A DNA stretch of 64,000 nucleotides, taken from Pictodentalium vernedei (taxonomy: Eukaryota; Mollusca; Scaphopoda; Dentaliida; Dentaliidae). Made by a program: the position numbers and the translations under genes. Positions 10,850 to 21,879 of the stretch are shown here, one piece after another; positions within the stretch are counted from its first letter, which is position 1, and every line of letters starts with the position of its first letter. Where the stretch lies: contig CM062289.1 of the NCBI GenBank assembly GCA_031216915.1, positions 58,160,577 through 58,224,576 of the forward strand. The letters run 5' to 3'. A model generated the notes under the pieces. It was not told the origin of the DNA, did no database searches, and saw nothing but the letters and a program-made list of their open reading frames with translations.

Positions 10850-11130
10850 AGCAACCGGCATAGTGAGACGACCCCCAGTTTTACAGGTGGAGGAAGCCGG
10901 AGTACCCTGAGAGACCACTGAGCAAGAACAAGCATCTGTCAGCTCCCCAACATCGTAAATCCGCACTGCAGCACAGAAAGGGTTAGATTGGTTGAAGACA
11001 TGCATACCATTGACGTGCAGTACACTTTAGTACTCGGCATAATCGTACCCCCATGTGGACAGTCGGGGTTAAGTGCCTTGCCCAAGGACACAACGCGGGA
11101 GTCCAAATTGATCACTCAGACGGTAATTAC
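10850..11130 (-). mobile_element. tRNA-derived SINE, minus-strand diverged copy
   Basis: The complement of the SINE body is readable: CCCCCATGTGGACAG, AGTGCCTTGCCCAAGGACAC and ATGCATACCATTGACGTGCA. It is more diverged than the plus-strand copies. Confidence 0.6.
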
Positions 11131-11370
11131 ATAAGGATTCCTGAAACACAAAAGACAATTCATTATGGTGTTTCTTTCTTGCATTAAGTCGGAACTTGTG
11201 TTACTTTGTTTTGATAATAATAATCCTTAAGCATTTTTATATGGTTTCATCGGATGCAAGCTTACTGTGAAAGAAAATCACCACCACATTGTCAAAAACA
11301 AGTTTGTTTTGTTATCATAACAGTTGTCTGACACTTCACTAATTTGCCTACTTTTGAAAGTATTAGTATC

Positions 11371-11487
11371 ATCGAGCTTGTTCAAAGAGGGGGTCACATG
11401 ATATGGTTTTGTTGAAAGTTTTTGAAAAAATTTAAAAAATGATATTTAAAATAATAAATTTTGAAATTGTCTGCGTTGGGTAAAGGG
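11371..11487. mobile_element. TTAA MITE family T1, right half only
   Basis: It has the half-palindrome GGGGTCACATGATATGG and the right end TGCGTTGGGTAAAGGG, followed by TTAA (11488-11491). The same TTAA begins the next MITE (family T3). Confidence 0.6.
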
Positions 11488-11491
11488 TTAA

Positions 11492-11738
11492 CTGGTTGAA
11501 TGGTAGAAGCCACCATCAGAGCTTTCAAACAAATTAGGCTCCAGAGCAAAAGCTAACATTTTCCTTGCTCAAGTTTCATTTTCAGTCAAACACAAATAAC
11601 ATTTTGGTTAAATAAATTTGTTTTATTACAAATTATTGGAGAGTGCCAAAATGCTCTCTCCAATAATTTGTAATAAAGCAAATTTTGAATATTAAATTCA
11701 GACCACCCAAAATAATCTAGCCCTCACCACATAAAAGT
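11492..11738. mobile_element. TTAA MITE family T3, copy 1
   Basis: It starts CTGGTTGA after TTAA and ends in CTAGCCCTCACCACA. The central hairpin ATTGGAGAGTG...CTCTCTCCAAT lies at about 11635-11668. Family members are at 26317, 27684 and 44242. Confidence 0.65.
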
Positions 11739-11744
11739 TAGTAA

Positions 11745-12408
11745 TACCGGAACCCTGTTAACCCTTTACCAACGCAGACAATATCAAAATTTATTATTTT
11801 AAAAACCATTTTTTGAAATTTTTCAAAAAATTTCAACAAAACCATATCATGTGACCCCTTGTTGGAATGAGCTTGTTCCAACGAGGGGTCACATGATATG
11901 GTTTTGTTGAAATTTTTGAAAAATAATATTTTTTCAACTGCTGAATCTGCATATTACGTGGGTGGATGCAGCCGATTCGTTGGGTAAAGGGTTAATTGAA
12001 TAGCCACTTTTCCAGTAAAAAATATTCAATTAAGAGGAATATTCAATTAACAGGAATTGTGTCACTTTCCTGTATTCTAGAGATAAACTAAGCATTTGTT
12101 CTATTCTATCTTGTTTGACAGAGCTCCATGAGCTCTGTCAAACAAGATATAATAGATTAAATGCCTGTATTGGATGTACTGGGGCCAAATAGGTCTATAG
12201 ACAAAGGAAAACTGGAGCGAGTCAGGGTAATTTCTTGACAGGTTACAAGATTTGTTTTTCAGTTAACGGGAGTTTTCTCCATAACCTGTATTCAGTTAAC
12301 AGGTAAAATTTGTACTGGAGGTATGGTAAATGATTTTGTGTTGGGAAATTATATTCAGTTAACAGGGTTATTCATTTAAGTGATATCCAGTTAAGTGGGC
12401 TCCACTGT
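11745..12408. mobile_element. pogo/Tigger-like MITE interrupted by a T1 MITE
   Basis: The left end GGAACCCTG and right end GGGCTCCACTGTA match the intact copy at 39395-39823. The element is split at its TTAATTGAATAGCC site by the T1 MITE at 11762-11991. The remaining internal sequence matches the intact copy closely, including the palindrome TGACAGAGCTC...GAGCTCTGTCA near 12116-12140. Confidence 0.75.
11762..11991. mobile_element. TTAA MITE family T1, full copy (piggyBac-like)
   Basis: It is flanked by TTAA at 11758-11761 and 11992-11995. The inverted ends are CCCTTTACCAACGCAGAC and its counterpart TTGGGTAAAGGG. A central hairpin is built on CCCCTTGTTGGAA. TTAA duplication with CCC-type ends is the piggyBac signature (family knowledge). 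The uninterrupted pogo-like copy at 39395 supplies the empty site. Confidence 0.8.
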
Positions 12409-12489
12409 ATCAACTGTATTAATTGTGATACTAGCCATTGTCAGTTATCATAATATCACCCATTACTAATCCACTGATCATGAACTCCA

Positions 12490-12826
12490 CAGGGAGCATG
12501 GTGGCTCAGTGGTAGACTCTTGGACTTCTATGCTGGAGGTTCCGAGTTTAATCCCCATCCGGGACGACCTGCGTTGTGTCCTTGGGCAAGGCCTACATGG
12601 GGGCACGATGACGCTGTGTACTAAAGCATACTGCACATCGATGGTGCACATGTCTTCAACCGCTGTAACCCTGCTTGAACAGAGTTATAATGTTGAGGAG
12701 CTGACAGTTGCTCGTCGATGCTCGGTGGTTCTCTCTGGGTACTCCAGCTTCCTCAACCGTAAAACTGTCACGGTTACGATTAGCCATTGTGCATAAGTAT
12801 GTGACCTTAAACACCAATAAATAAAT
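12490..12826 (+). mobile_element. tRNA-derived SINE
   Basis: The head contains an A-box-like TGGCTCAGTGG and a B-box-like GGTTCCGAGTTTAATCC. Then comes the common body and an AATAAATA tail at about 12817-12826. It ends about 70 bp before lectin exon a. Confidence 0.75.
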
Positions 12827-12895
12827 ATGAACTCCACATCCAGGATGAACAATTAATAGAAGTAAATACATGAGTTTGTACCCTTTATGTTTCAG

Positions 12896-13054
12896 CTGCT
12901 GCATCATGCCAGGAAGGATGGTGGGCATATCAACGCTTTTGTTATCTTTTCAACAATACAGGTGTCAACTGGGCTGATGCTCTAGCAAACTGTAAATCAA
13001 ATGGAGCTGATCTTGTGAGAATTACTTCAGATGATATTACTGCATTCATAGCAG
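12896..13054 (+). CDS. C-type lectin-like domain, exon a
   Basis: This exon encodes the first third of a C-type lectin-like domain, an extracellular fold used for carbohydrate or protein binding. The acceptor is a pyrimidine-rich tract ending TTTATGTTTCAG, and the donor is GCAG|GTATTT. The exon starts with two bases of a split codon and ends with one. Residues read ASCQEGWWAYQRFCYLF, then NWADALANCKSNGADLVRI. The extra N-terminal Cys pair (SCQEGW..FCY) makes this the long form of the domain, and the Cys in NCKSNGA is the first conserved core Cys. The ending TSDDITAFIA corresponds to the second helix. The single base left over joins exon b in frame. I see no signal peptide nearby; upstream exons are presumably outside the window. 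Confidence 0.9.
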
Positions 13055-13141
13055 GTATTTCGAGTTAATTCAAGCCACTGACCTAGGGAGGATTCTTTGC
13101 AGCATATATCAGTACCAACATCGGTACCAGGGGCCACTGTC

Positions 13142-13715
13142 TAGGGCTGCACGATATTCAAAACTGAATACCGGTATCGGTATTCAAAAAAATACCGCGG
13201 TATACCAGTATATCGAAAACTGTTCAGATATGTGAACACAAGTACTACAATCAAGACTCAAGGCATCACAGTCAGAACGAATTAGCATGCCTTGATGATG
13301 CGGTTCGACGATATCAAAATATCAATGGAAACGATATCAAAATTTATTATTTTCAAAATTAATTTATCAGATTTTCCCCAAAGATTTCAACAAAAATATA
13401 TCATGTGACACCTCATTGGAACGAGCTCAACGAGCTCGTTCCAATGAGGGGTTACATGATATAGTATTATTGAAATTTTTTTAAAGTTATTTTTTCAACT
13501 GCTGAATTTGTATATGACGAGGGCGCAAGCAGACGATTCCTTGGATAAAGGGATAATATTATTCATTTGGGGCTACAGTTTCAAAACTCAAGACATCTTG
13601 AAAATTAAACTGTGGGTAAATAAATAATGACGATAAACCAATATTTTTGAAATTACACCGGTATTCAATTGATATTGGTTTGAATATCGGTTTATCGATA
13701 TACCGTGCAGCCCTA
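13142..13715. mobile_element. hAT-like MITE H2 with a decayed T1-like MITE inside
   Basis: The ends TAGGGCTGCACGATAT and CGTGCAGCCCTA are inverted repeats. The flanking CCACTGTC is duplicated exactly (13134-13141, 13716-13723), an 8 bp hAT-type duplication. From about 13300 to 13560 it contains a decayed T1-like palindrome (CCTCATTGGAACGAGCTC and complement). Confidence 0.85.
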
Positions 13716-14049
13716 CCACTGTCGATAGTCTTTTTTTGCAGTACTCGGGTTTAATTTTGCAGATTCCCACTTTACTCGGTAATGAGAATTGATTTATCAA
13801 GGAACTGTAAGTACCATAATTATGATATTAGTTGGGCTTTATTTATTTTATGTCCCCCCCTCCCCCAAATATACTAATGTGAAATCCTTCATCTGTAGCT
13901 TCCGTAGTGTGGATAGCTTTCACAAAAGTTTCTATCACCAGATTTTACCAACAATTCACTTACCTTCACTCACTGTGAATGTAAATTTTTGTGAATTGAT
14001 TACTCATTTTTGTATAAAAAATGTATAATTAAGGAGTAAAAAAGTAAAA

Positions 14050-14609
14050 AAATCTGTTTCTCAGGCCCTCCCGCATGGTCCTTTTAGCTGCCGCTTGCTC
14101 TCTTTATAACCGATGCAAACTTGAAAAAAAAATTAAATGGTTATGTCTGATCTTGGACAATATGGGGGGGTGCGGTGGCTCAGTAGGTAGAGGTGCAGAC
14201 TGCAAGCCGAGAGGTCCTCGGTTCGAATCCCACCTGCAGCAACCACGTTGTGTTCTTGACTTCACCCCGATTGCCCATGTGGGGGCACGGTGGCACTGTG
14301 TATTCAGGCGCACTGCACATCGATGGTGCACTTCAACCAATGCTAACCCTGCTTGTGTGGAGTTAGTCTGTTGGGGAGATGACAGTTGCTTGCCGTTGCT
14401 CGGTGGTTCTCTCCGGGTACTCCGACTTACTCCACCAGTAAAACTGTCATGGTCATGATTAGCCATTGTGCAGAAGTATGTGACCTTAACCACCAATAAA
14501 TAAATAAATAATTGGACAGTGCACTATCATTTTTAATGAATCGGCTAAATAACCGGAAGAAGGATCAGATTGTATAATAAAAGTTAGGTCCCACAAAGTA
14601 GATCTTCTG
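14050..14609. repeat. Foldback element F1, partial copy split by SINE and DIRS
   Basis: 14050-14160 matches the left part of F1 (TGTTTCTCAGGCCCTCCCGC). A SINE follows at 14163-14508. An F1-type end (CACAAAGTAGATCTTCTG) at 14592-14609 runs directly into the DIRS copy 2 terminal repeat. Bases 14510-14590 between them are unassigned. Confidence 0.5.
14163..14508 (+). mobile_element. tRNA-derived SINE with tRNA-Cys-like head
   Basis: This copy has the clearest head: TGGCTCAGTAGGTAGAG, GACTGCAAGCC and GAGGTCCTCGGTTCGAATCC (a perfect B box). GACTGCA with a GCA in anticodon position and the following arm resemble tRNA-Cys(GCA). It is not a tRNA gene, because the acceptor stem does not close and the SINE body follows. 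It ends in an AATAAATAAATAA tail. Confidence 0.8.
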
Positions 14610-15320
14610 TTTCTTATCAACCTACCTTACAATTGTTTACTACAGGCTTGCACTACTGTGGAAGACCCTAACTAGGAAAATATACTCTCTATTTTGATCT
14701 TTCCCAAGAGATTTGGGAAAGAAAAGTGGTACAAATCATCAAAAAAAAATAAGCCAAAGCTGGGTTGAGTGCCATCGACGCACACCCAGTAGGGGACGCT
14801 CTTCTCTTAGTACAATTCCACGACTTCTGGAAACCAGTGTGCAAGGCAGTCAGCAATGAACCTTTCTTTTTTCTTCCGCCATCCTGGAACAACGTGCAGG
14901 CATTTGTATTACGAAACAGTGATAATTCAACTCCTTGATAATGGTTTCCTGTGACTGAAATTATGGATCTGAGGATCTTATAATAACAGGACTGTGTTTT
15001 ATATATTCTTGTTATTATTTTCAACCACATTTTCATTGTATTTTATATAATTTCTGCGTCGCGCGCGACTTTCTCATACCGTGTGGTTCGCACATAATTT
15101 ATTATTATTGGAGTTAGGTGTCAATGGGGGACTGTATGGACAGGATTTCTCCACTCTGTTGAGTGCAGAATTTCTGTTTTTTGAGTCCCTGTCGGCCGTC
15201 TGGGTTCAGTTGTGTTCCCGCCGGCACCTTTTCTGCCACCTTTCTCTCGTAGTAACGGGGGTGTTCTACTTTCTATATCTGTTGAGTTCACCTTTTTCTT
15301 CTACTGCTCTCACATCTGTT

Positions 15321-16790
15321 ATGTCCAGTACAGTTCCTTTAGGGCATTGCCTTTTGCCCTCGCTTTTGGTTGCGTTCTCGTGGCCGTTCCTTTCGCACCT
15401 GCAGGGGGGGGGGGGGGGGGGGGGGAGGGGAACGCTGTCGTTTCGGTGCCTCCCGATACGACCACGTCTGGTGAGAGTCATACCCCCTCCGTGGGGGATG
15501 TGCAGTTTTTAGCCATGGTGATACTGCGGGAGCTGTTGAGTTGTCTGGAGAAGAGATGCCTGGTTCCGGGACTATGGTCCCTCTCCAGTTGACATCTCTG
15601 AGGCTGTCACTAGGGTTTTGACTCCTCTTTTGGAGGCCGAGCTCTGTTGCTCTCTCCCCTTTTCCACCAGTTTCAACAGCTCCCGTCTAATCTGCTGCTA
15701 CTGCTGTTCCATCTGCAACGTCATCGGTCACCGTTTCAGCCAGTCTTGGCTTACCCCTGCAGGGGTCTGCAGAGATGTCTGGTAGTGTGGATGTGAGGTA
15801 TCAGTCTCAGCCTTCCCTGACTTCAACTCGGCAAAGTCGCAAGTGGATGCCTACACCATGGGAGGCATCGGCTGGTTTGCCCATGATGGGCTATGTGTCT
15901 TCTGACTCAGGGGATGAGTCCAACATACCTGTCGTCGAGAGCCAACAGTCTTCTGACTTGGGGGCAGCTCTTGACTTTGTGTCTGGGTTCCTTCCAGGTC
16001 TCAAACCGTCAAACCAGCCGACAGTGTCAGCCCGGCCGCGATCATCGGCCACGCGCCTACAGCCTGTGGAGCAATCTGCTTCTGGGCACCTATGAACGTC
16101 AGTGCAGGTGGTTGAAGTGTTTACAGCTTTGGACTCTAAGCTGAGTTCCAAGGCTATGAAGACATCGTTCTTCACCAGGGTTGACACTTTTTTGCCTCCG
16201 GCGCATTGTCGTTCCTACGATTCCGCCAATCTGTCAGTATGCCAGACTTTGACGGTCTTGGATCAGGACTCCAACTCCCAAGTCTGCCGTTATTCATATG
16301 GAGACTCTGGAGTCCATGTTGAGCTTATCGAGAGAGATGCTGGAATGCTTTCTCTCTCAGATGACGTCGTCTCTGCTTTGCTGCCCCCAGATAAGTTTGA
16401 TGACGTACAGGCTCTTTTGTGTGTGCTGTCCAAGGTGCTCGTGTATCTTACCCACACGCATGCCTGTAACATGGCTAACTTGGAAGAAATTAGTTTGCAG
16501 GGATACTATGCTGGACACAAGCCGTTCCCTTCCTGAGGGGCAGGGCGCTGCTCTTCGATCTGCTTCTTTGGCGGGTCTGCAACTATTCATGGTTCTGTGG
16601 CAGCGGTCCGGGATGACGCCCTATGTCATCCCATGGATCAGCTGCTGCTTCGTCAGCTTGATCAGCCTTCTGTTGGAGGCAGGGGCCATCCAAAGCCTAA
16701 CAAGTGCCCTTCTGCTTCCTCTGTGAAGCCAAGGGCTGATCCTCCTGCCACCGCTTCTACTTACTCACAGGGTAAGGGTGGGCATCAGCA
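15321..16790 (+). pseudogene. DIRS copy 2 gag-like region, frameshifted
   Basis: It starts at an ATG equivalent to copy 1 (MSSTVPLGHCLLP), but the Cys-rich head is disrupted by a ~23 bp G-run (15402-15425). Later pieces match copy 1: MGYVSSDSGDESN at 15880, FFTRVDTFLPPAHCRSYDSA near 16165 and LPPDKFDDVQALLCVLSKVL near 16380. Several frame changes make it non-functional. Confidence 0.75.
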
Positions 16791-16814
16791 GTAGTCACCT
16801 CGATTCATCCCAGG

Positions 16815-17945
16815 TTGAGGCATCTAACTCAGTCAACAGTGCCTCTTCCAACAAAAGTCCCTTTCAACGTAACATGTTGTGAACTTTTGATCATGGAGAT
16901 AGGCAATCTCCTGTCAAAAGGGCCAATCGAGGTCATCAAGAACATTCATTCAGTGGGATTTCATTCTCGCCTGTTCTTGGTGCCGAAGAAGGACGGCCGA
17001 CTCCGACAGGTTATCGATCTCAGTATCCTGAACCAGTCTATCATTGCTTCAACATGTAGGCTTTCAGGTCGGTTCGCTGCTCCATTCACCAGGGAGTTTT
17101 CACTTCCAGCATCGACCTGCGAGATGCTTTTTTTTCACGTTCCGATTCATCGGACATCGCGAAAGTATCTCAGGTTCACTTTTCTGGGGCAAGTTTACCA
17201 GTTCAAGGCCATGCCCTTCGGCCTCAACCTGGATCCATGGGCCTTCACTTGCCTGATGTCGCTTGTGTTAGCCTTACATCAGACACAGTCCACGGTGTCT
17301 ACTTCGGCATATCTAGACAATAACCTCCAGAAGCATTCCAATACTGCTTTTCTGGAGTCGGATGTCGACAAACTGTTGAGCCTGCTCACGTCACTAGGGT
17401 CCAGCGTCAATGAGGAGAAGTCGGACCTGGTCCCTTCTCCGTTGTTTTGTCATCTAGGGATGGGCTTCTGTACTCAGCTGAATACGGTGGCGGTTTCCCG
17501 GGCAAGGGCTGTGATTCTCTCAGCCTTTGCCCTGACTCTGTCCCAGTCCAAGTCCGCAACAGCTCGGAGTCTTCCCCGGCTACTTTGTCTGCTGCGGTTC
17601 GGTGACATATCTCATTCCTCTAGGTCAGCTGCATGTCAGACCTCTCCCAACACTTTCTGCTACAGTCGTTGGAGGCCGAATGTCGATCCTCTGGATCTGG
17701 TGCTTTAGTTACCGGAGTCTCTTCCTCGTCACCTTCTCCCCTGATGGATGTTCAGGGGATTACGCAGGGAGTTCCGTTGGACTTCCCTACGTTCGATCGT
17801 GTTCTGATGGCAGTCGTCAGCGATCTCGGATGGGGTGTGACGTTGGATCCTGTAGGTCTTTCCCTTCATGGGTCATGGGACCAGGATCAAGCAGCTCTTC
17901 ACATCAACCAGAAGGAGCTTCTTGCTCTTCTTCTGAGTTTCCATT
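16815..17945 (+). pseudogene. DIRS copy 2 reverse transcriptase and start of RNase H
   Basis: This is the longest RT frame in the window (16815-17708). It reads EVIKNIHSVGFHSRLFLVPK, KDGRLRQVIDLSILNQSI, FHVPIHRTSRKYLRFTFLGQ and YQFKAMPFGLNLDPWAFT. The catalytic box is YLDN (AYLDNNLQ) where active enzymes have YLDD. The first catalytic block (SIDLRDAFF) is out of frame because of a T8 run near 17130. RNase H begins in another frame (VSDLGWGVTLD, NQKELLALLL) and is cut off. It supplies the RT core missing from copy 1. Confidence 0.85.
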
Positions 17946-18649
17946 GCTGTTTCTCTTCAGCTGGTGTACATTTATGCCTAACCATTTGGTGTCTATTACA
18001 TTTAGTAAAAATATAAGCACAAATTTGGGCAGATTTGCAAAACAGCTGGGAGAAATTTTTTTAAAAGAAGTTCGAAGCATGATAGAATGTTCAAAGATTC
18101 ACCAAAATAAAGTTGACCAATTTAGATATAATGGGATCTGCAGACGAGATGGCCATGGAACTGGGTTAATATTGGGTTGGAAATTATTGTTTTTTTAATA
18201 TTATCTCATTTTTGTTTAACTAAGGTTTTTTGTGACCTGACTTTATTTTACTTTGGACATTTTCATTTTCACACTACGCGACAGAGGATCGATAATTGTA
18301 TAACGAAATTTGGAAATGTTTCAAAGTGTAACTAATGACTCGATGGGAAAGGAACTAGTATAAACGGTTCTGAGAAAAAGGTTCTGGCTTTTACATCACC
18401 AGTTGAATACAGACATATTTATGTCATAGTGGCGATTTCGTTAAATACATAGAGAGTAATCGCTTGACTGGACTGGTTACATGAAATAATTTATGAGAGG
18501 TGAGGGACGTTGTACAAACACGAAAATGCGAATGCGCACGAGTGTTTTACAGTATAGTCCCTCGCCTCGAATGAATTATTTCACGTAGCCAGTCCAGTCA
18601 AGCGATTACTCTGTTTATTACTTTTCATTATTAACAGTAATTATATTAT
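17946..18649. other. No gene recognised; contains a long imperfect palindrome
   Basis: AT-rich sequence between DIRS copies 2 and 3. At 18452-18612 is an inverted repeat with ~45 bp arms (AGTAATCGCTTGACTGGACT and complement) around a GC-richer loop. Nothing else is recognised. Confidence 0.5.
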
Positions 18650-18653
18650 TTAA

Positions 18654-18794
18654 CCTTTTACCTAATGTAACAACCAAAACCGGCCAGAGCTATTCTCAAA
18701 AATCTCCAATTAATTTTCATTATTTTTTCAGTTTTTTGTCTCTAAAACATAGGTTATGACCCCTCATTGGAACGAATTCCTTGTAACTAAAAAT
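18654..18794. mobile_element. TTAA MITE family T2, left half, cut by DIRS copy 3
   Basis: It starts after TTAA (18650-18653) with CCTTTTACCTAATGTAAC and reaches ATAGGTTATGACCCCTCATT. It stops after GGAACGAATTCC, where the DIRS copy 3 right end begins, so the DIRS insertion, or a deletion with it, removed the second half. Confidence 0.6.
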
Positions 18795-19159
18795 AAATAA
18801 ATTTTATAGTAAATTTCCTTTCTTATTATACTACTGCAATTGTTAACAACAGGCTTGGACTACAGTGGAAGTCCCTAACTCGGAAAAAATACTCTCTATT
18901 TTGTTCTTTTCCAAGCGATTTGGGAAAGAAAAGTGGTGCAAATGCATCAGGAAAAAATAAATCAAAACTGGGGCGAGTGCAACCGGCGCACAAACAGTAG
19001 GGGACACTCTTCTCCATGTACTAATCCAAGGCTTCTAGAACCAGTGTGCAGACATATAACCAACGTGTCATTCGATTGAATCTTCCAGCATAGGAGTTAT
19101 GTGATTAGCGGGGAGGAAGGACTCTTACCTGAAAAAGAAGACAGGAGGACCTCCACGTA

Positions 19160-19246
19160 GACAATAGCGGTAGGTGTAATAAGAAAGGAAATTTACTATA
19201 AAATTTCAATTTCTTATCAACCTACCTTACAATTGTTTACAACAGG
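19160..19246 (-). repeat. DIRS copy 3 internal complementary region
   Basis: It contains the two joined outer ends (GGAAATTTACTATAAAATTT followed by TTTCTTATCAACCTACCTTA), equivalent to 8087-8180 of copy 1. Confidence 0.8.
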
Positions 19247-19394
19247 CTGAATAGACAATAGGAGGAGGGAATCACATAACCAACCCCACATAACCCGACT
19301 GCGCTGGAACCGTGGACAGAAGAAGAGTTCCCTAGGCCTATAAAACCATAGCATCATAACCATTAGTAAGAGACAGTGGGAGATGAGGCGTCTT

Positions 19395-20160
19395 TCCTAT
19401 TGAACTGCATCCGGTTGAAGTAAATGCGAATTGCACAAAGCAAACAGCAAAGGGCGATTACCCTCAGCAGAAGGAAGAGCCCTGATACAGATTGTAGGTT
19501 GAGTAGTTTTTGGCATCTGATTCTTGGCCAGAAAGGAGCAATCAGTGGTAGAGTAACACTGTTGACGGAGCTCCTGAAAAGGCTGGATCAACAGAGAGGA
19601 CGTGAAGCTCACTGACCCTTCTGAGTGAGGCAAAAGCCATCAGACAAAGCCGTCTAGTATTTGAGAACAAGCATATCCACCTGGGATAAAGGTTCGAATG
19701 CCCCACCCCCCCCTCCCCACGCAAAGCAGCACCCAAGAAAGATACAATCTTGGGGTAAGCTGCAAAATCCTAAGAATTTTCAAAGAAAAGTGCCAAATAA
19801 GCTTGGAGAGGGACAGATTAGAAGTTGCCGAAAGCATGGATCTGTACTCTTAGATGGTAACAGGTTGGAAACAGAGTGATTAGCACACCATTGATAGAAG
19901 ACCTTCCATTAAGCCGCATAGGCTAAACCAGTGGAGTGTTGCCTTGAAGAAGAAAAGCTCTCCACTGCTCGTTTCGAAAAAAACCTCTACGGAGGAGACA
20001 GGACCTGACAAAAGATATGCGTGAAGGTAAAATGAAGTCAGGTCGACATGAAACCTCATTGAGTGACCTTGCAAAGAAGGTTGTGACTTAGAGGGAGATG
20101 TGCTGGAACTGCCACCAACAGAGAGCGGAGCTGTATGGATCCACATCTGCTGTGGTGAAA
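19395..20160 (-). pseudogene. DIRS copy 3 tyrosine recombinase, C-terminus deleted
   Basis: Pieces match the copy 1 recombinase: MVCLITLF-like N-terminal remains near 19870, LSWVLLC at 19735, LMAFASLRRVSELHVLSVDP near 19600 (first Arg retained) and NRPLLFALCNSHL at 19430. Compared with copy 1, about 370 bp holding the HxxR motif and the Tyr nucleophile are missing after the point equivalent to copy 1 position 7500. It cannot be active. Confidence 0.7.
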
Positions 20161-20164
20161 GTGG

Positions 20165-21800
20165 AGTGATCAGAAGGATTCGGCAACTGCAGGTTTGTAT
20201 CTTGGCTAGAACCTGAGACAGAATCGGAACCGACAGGCAGGCATAGCCGATTAGACCATTCCAATTGAGTGACAGAGCATCCACAGCGAAAGCTAGATGA
20301 TCAAGACACAGGGACACAAAAGTGTACACTTGAGGGTTCCAGCGGGTTGAAAAATGATCGATGTTGGGACGACTCCAGAGATCGCAAAGCGACTGGAACA
20401 CTGCTCTGTGAAGCGTCTACTTGGTGGAAATGAACCTGCCCCATCGGGACAGGGAGTCGGCTAGGACATTCAGATGACCGGGAATGTGACAAACCACCAC
20501 CCCAGCATTAACATCCTGAGTGAGCAGTTGAAGATCCCGAGCCAATTCACACATGGGAACCGAGTGAGTGCCGCCCTAATGCCAAATGTAAGCAACCACT
20601 GTTGAATTATTGGACAACAGAAGGACCTGATGATTCGAAAGGTGGGGGATCCACTGTCAGAAGCACAGAAGAAGAGCAAGAAGCTCATGGTTGATGTGAA
20701 GAGCTGCATGATCCTGGTCCCATACACTGTGAAAGGAAAGACCAGAGGATCCAACGTCACGCACAGTCCAAGATTACTGGCATCAGCCGTCAGAATACAA
20801 TCAGACATGGGCAAGTCCAAAAGGAACTCCCTGTATAAACCACTGAACATCTGTCCAGGGAAGAAGTTAACCATGAAGAGATGCTGGTAACTGAAGCACC
20901 AGATCCAGAGGATCGACATTCTGCCTCCAACAACTGAGAAAGTGTTGGATAGGTCTGACATGCATCCGATCTAGAGGAATGAGATCCATCACCGAACCAG
21001 AGAGACCGAGCAGCTGGATAATACTCTGAGCTGTCGCGGACGTGGACTGGGACAGAGTCAGGCAAAAGCTGAGAGAATAACAGCCCTTGCCTGGGGTACT
21101 GCCACCGTATTCAGATGAGTATGGAAGTCCATCCCCAGATGACAAAACAACTGAGAAAGGACCAGGTCTGACTTCTCCTTGTTGTCTCTGAACCCTAGCG
21201 ATGTGAGCAGGCTCAAGTGTGTCGACATCTGACTCCAGAAGAGCAGCATTGGAATGCCTCAGGAGGATATCCTCCAGATATGCCAAAATAGTCACCCTGG
21301 ACTGAGTGCTATGGAAAGCTATCACATGTGGCATCAGTCGGATGAAGGCCCACGGAGCCAGGTTGAGGCCAAAAGGTATGGCCTTGAACAGGTAAATTCG
21401 TTCAAGAAAAGCAAACCTGAGATACTTTTACGATGTCTGATGAATCAGAACGTGAAAGTAAGCGACTCGCAGGTCGACTGCTGAAAGCGAAATCTCCCTG
21501 ATGAATGGAGCGGCGAACCGACCTGAAAGTCTCCATGCTGAACTTGGGAGCAATGGGAGACTGGTTCGGGATACTCAGATCGATAACCGGTCGGAGTCGG
21601 CCGTCCTTCAGCACCAAGAACAGGCAGGAATAAAATCCCACTGCATGAATGTTCTTGACGACCTCAGTTGCCCCCGTTGACTGGAGAATGTCTATCTTCC
21701 TGATCAAAAGTTCCTGATGTGAAATGTCGAAAGGAACTTGGGTTTGAAGAGACACACTCGATAGAGTGGGGTGCCTCAGAAAATTTAGCACCCAAGGAAC
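20165..21800 (-). pseudogene. DIRS copy 3 reverse transcriptase and RNase H
   Basis: On the minus strand it reads EVVKNIHAVGFYSCLFLVLK, DGRLRPVIDLSIPNQSPIAP, then ILAYLEDILLRHSNAALLES (YLED where YLDD is expected), DCILTADASNLGLCVTLDPL and DLWSRPNIDHFSTRWNPQVY. It has the full RT plus RNase H layout, but at least three frame changes and an altered catalytic box. Position 21402-21470 retains an in-frame FRSVRRSIHQGDFAFSSRPA stretch that is shifted relative to DLRDAFF. Confidence 0.8.
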
Positions 21801-21879
21801 AGTTGTGATTGTGGTCTGCAAACTCGGATATCCCTTCTCCAACCTGGGACGAATTGAGGTGAGTGTCTTCTTTTCGAGC

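Larger units (their letters stand above)
14610..17945 (+). mobile_element. DIRS-type retrotransposon copy 2, 3' truncated
   Basis: It begins with the same terminal repeat as copy 1 (TTTCTTATCAACC at 14610), followed by gag and RT regions. It stops in the RNase H domain at about 17942, right after QKELLALLLSFH. No recombinase, internal complementary region or right terminal repeat follows. Confidence 0.82.

Noticed and set aside
12509-12796. Open frames over SINE copies (also at 1769, 14075, 34251, 56458)
   Set aside because: They follow the SINE consensus in every frame and are interrupted differently in each copy; SINEs are non-coding.
14165-14240. tRNA gene, Cys-like (GCA)
   Set aside because: The A and B boxes are good, but the acceptor stem does not pair and the sequence continues as the common SINE body with an AATA tail. 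It is a SINE head.
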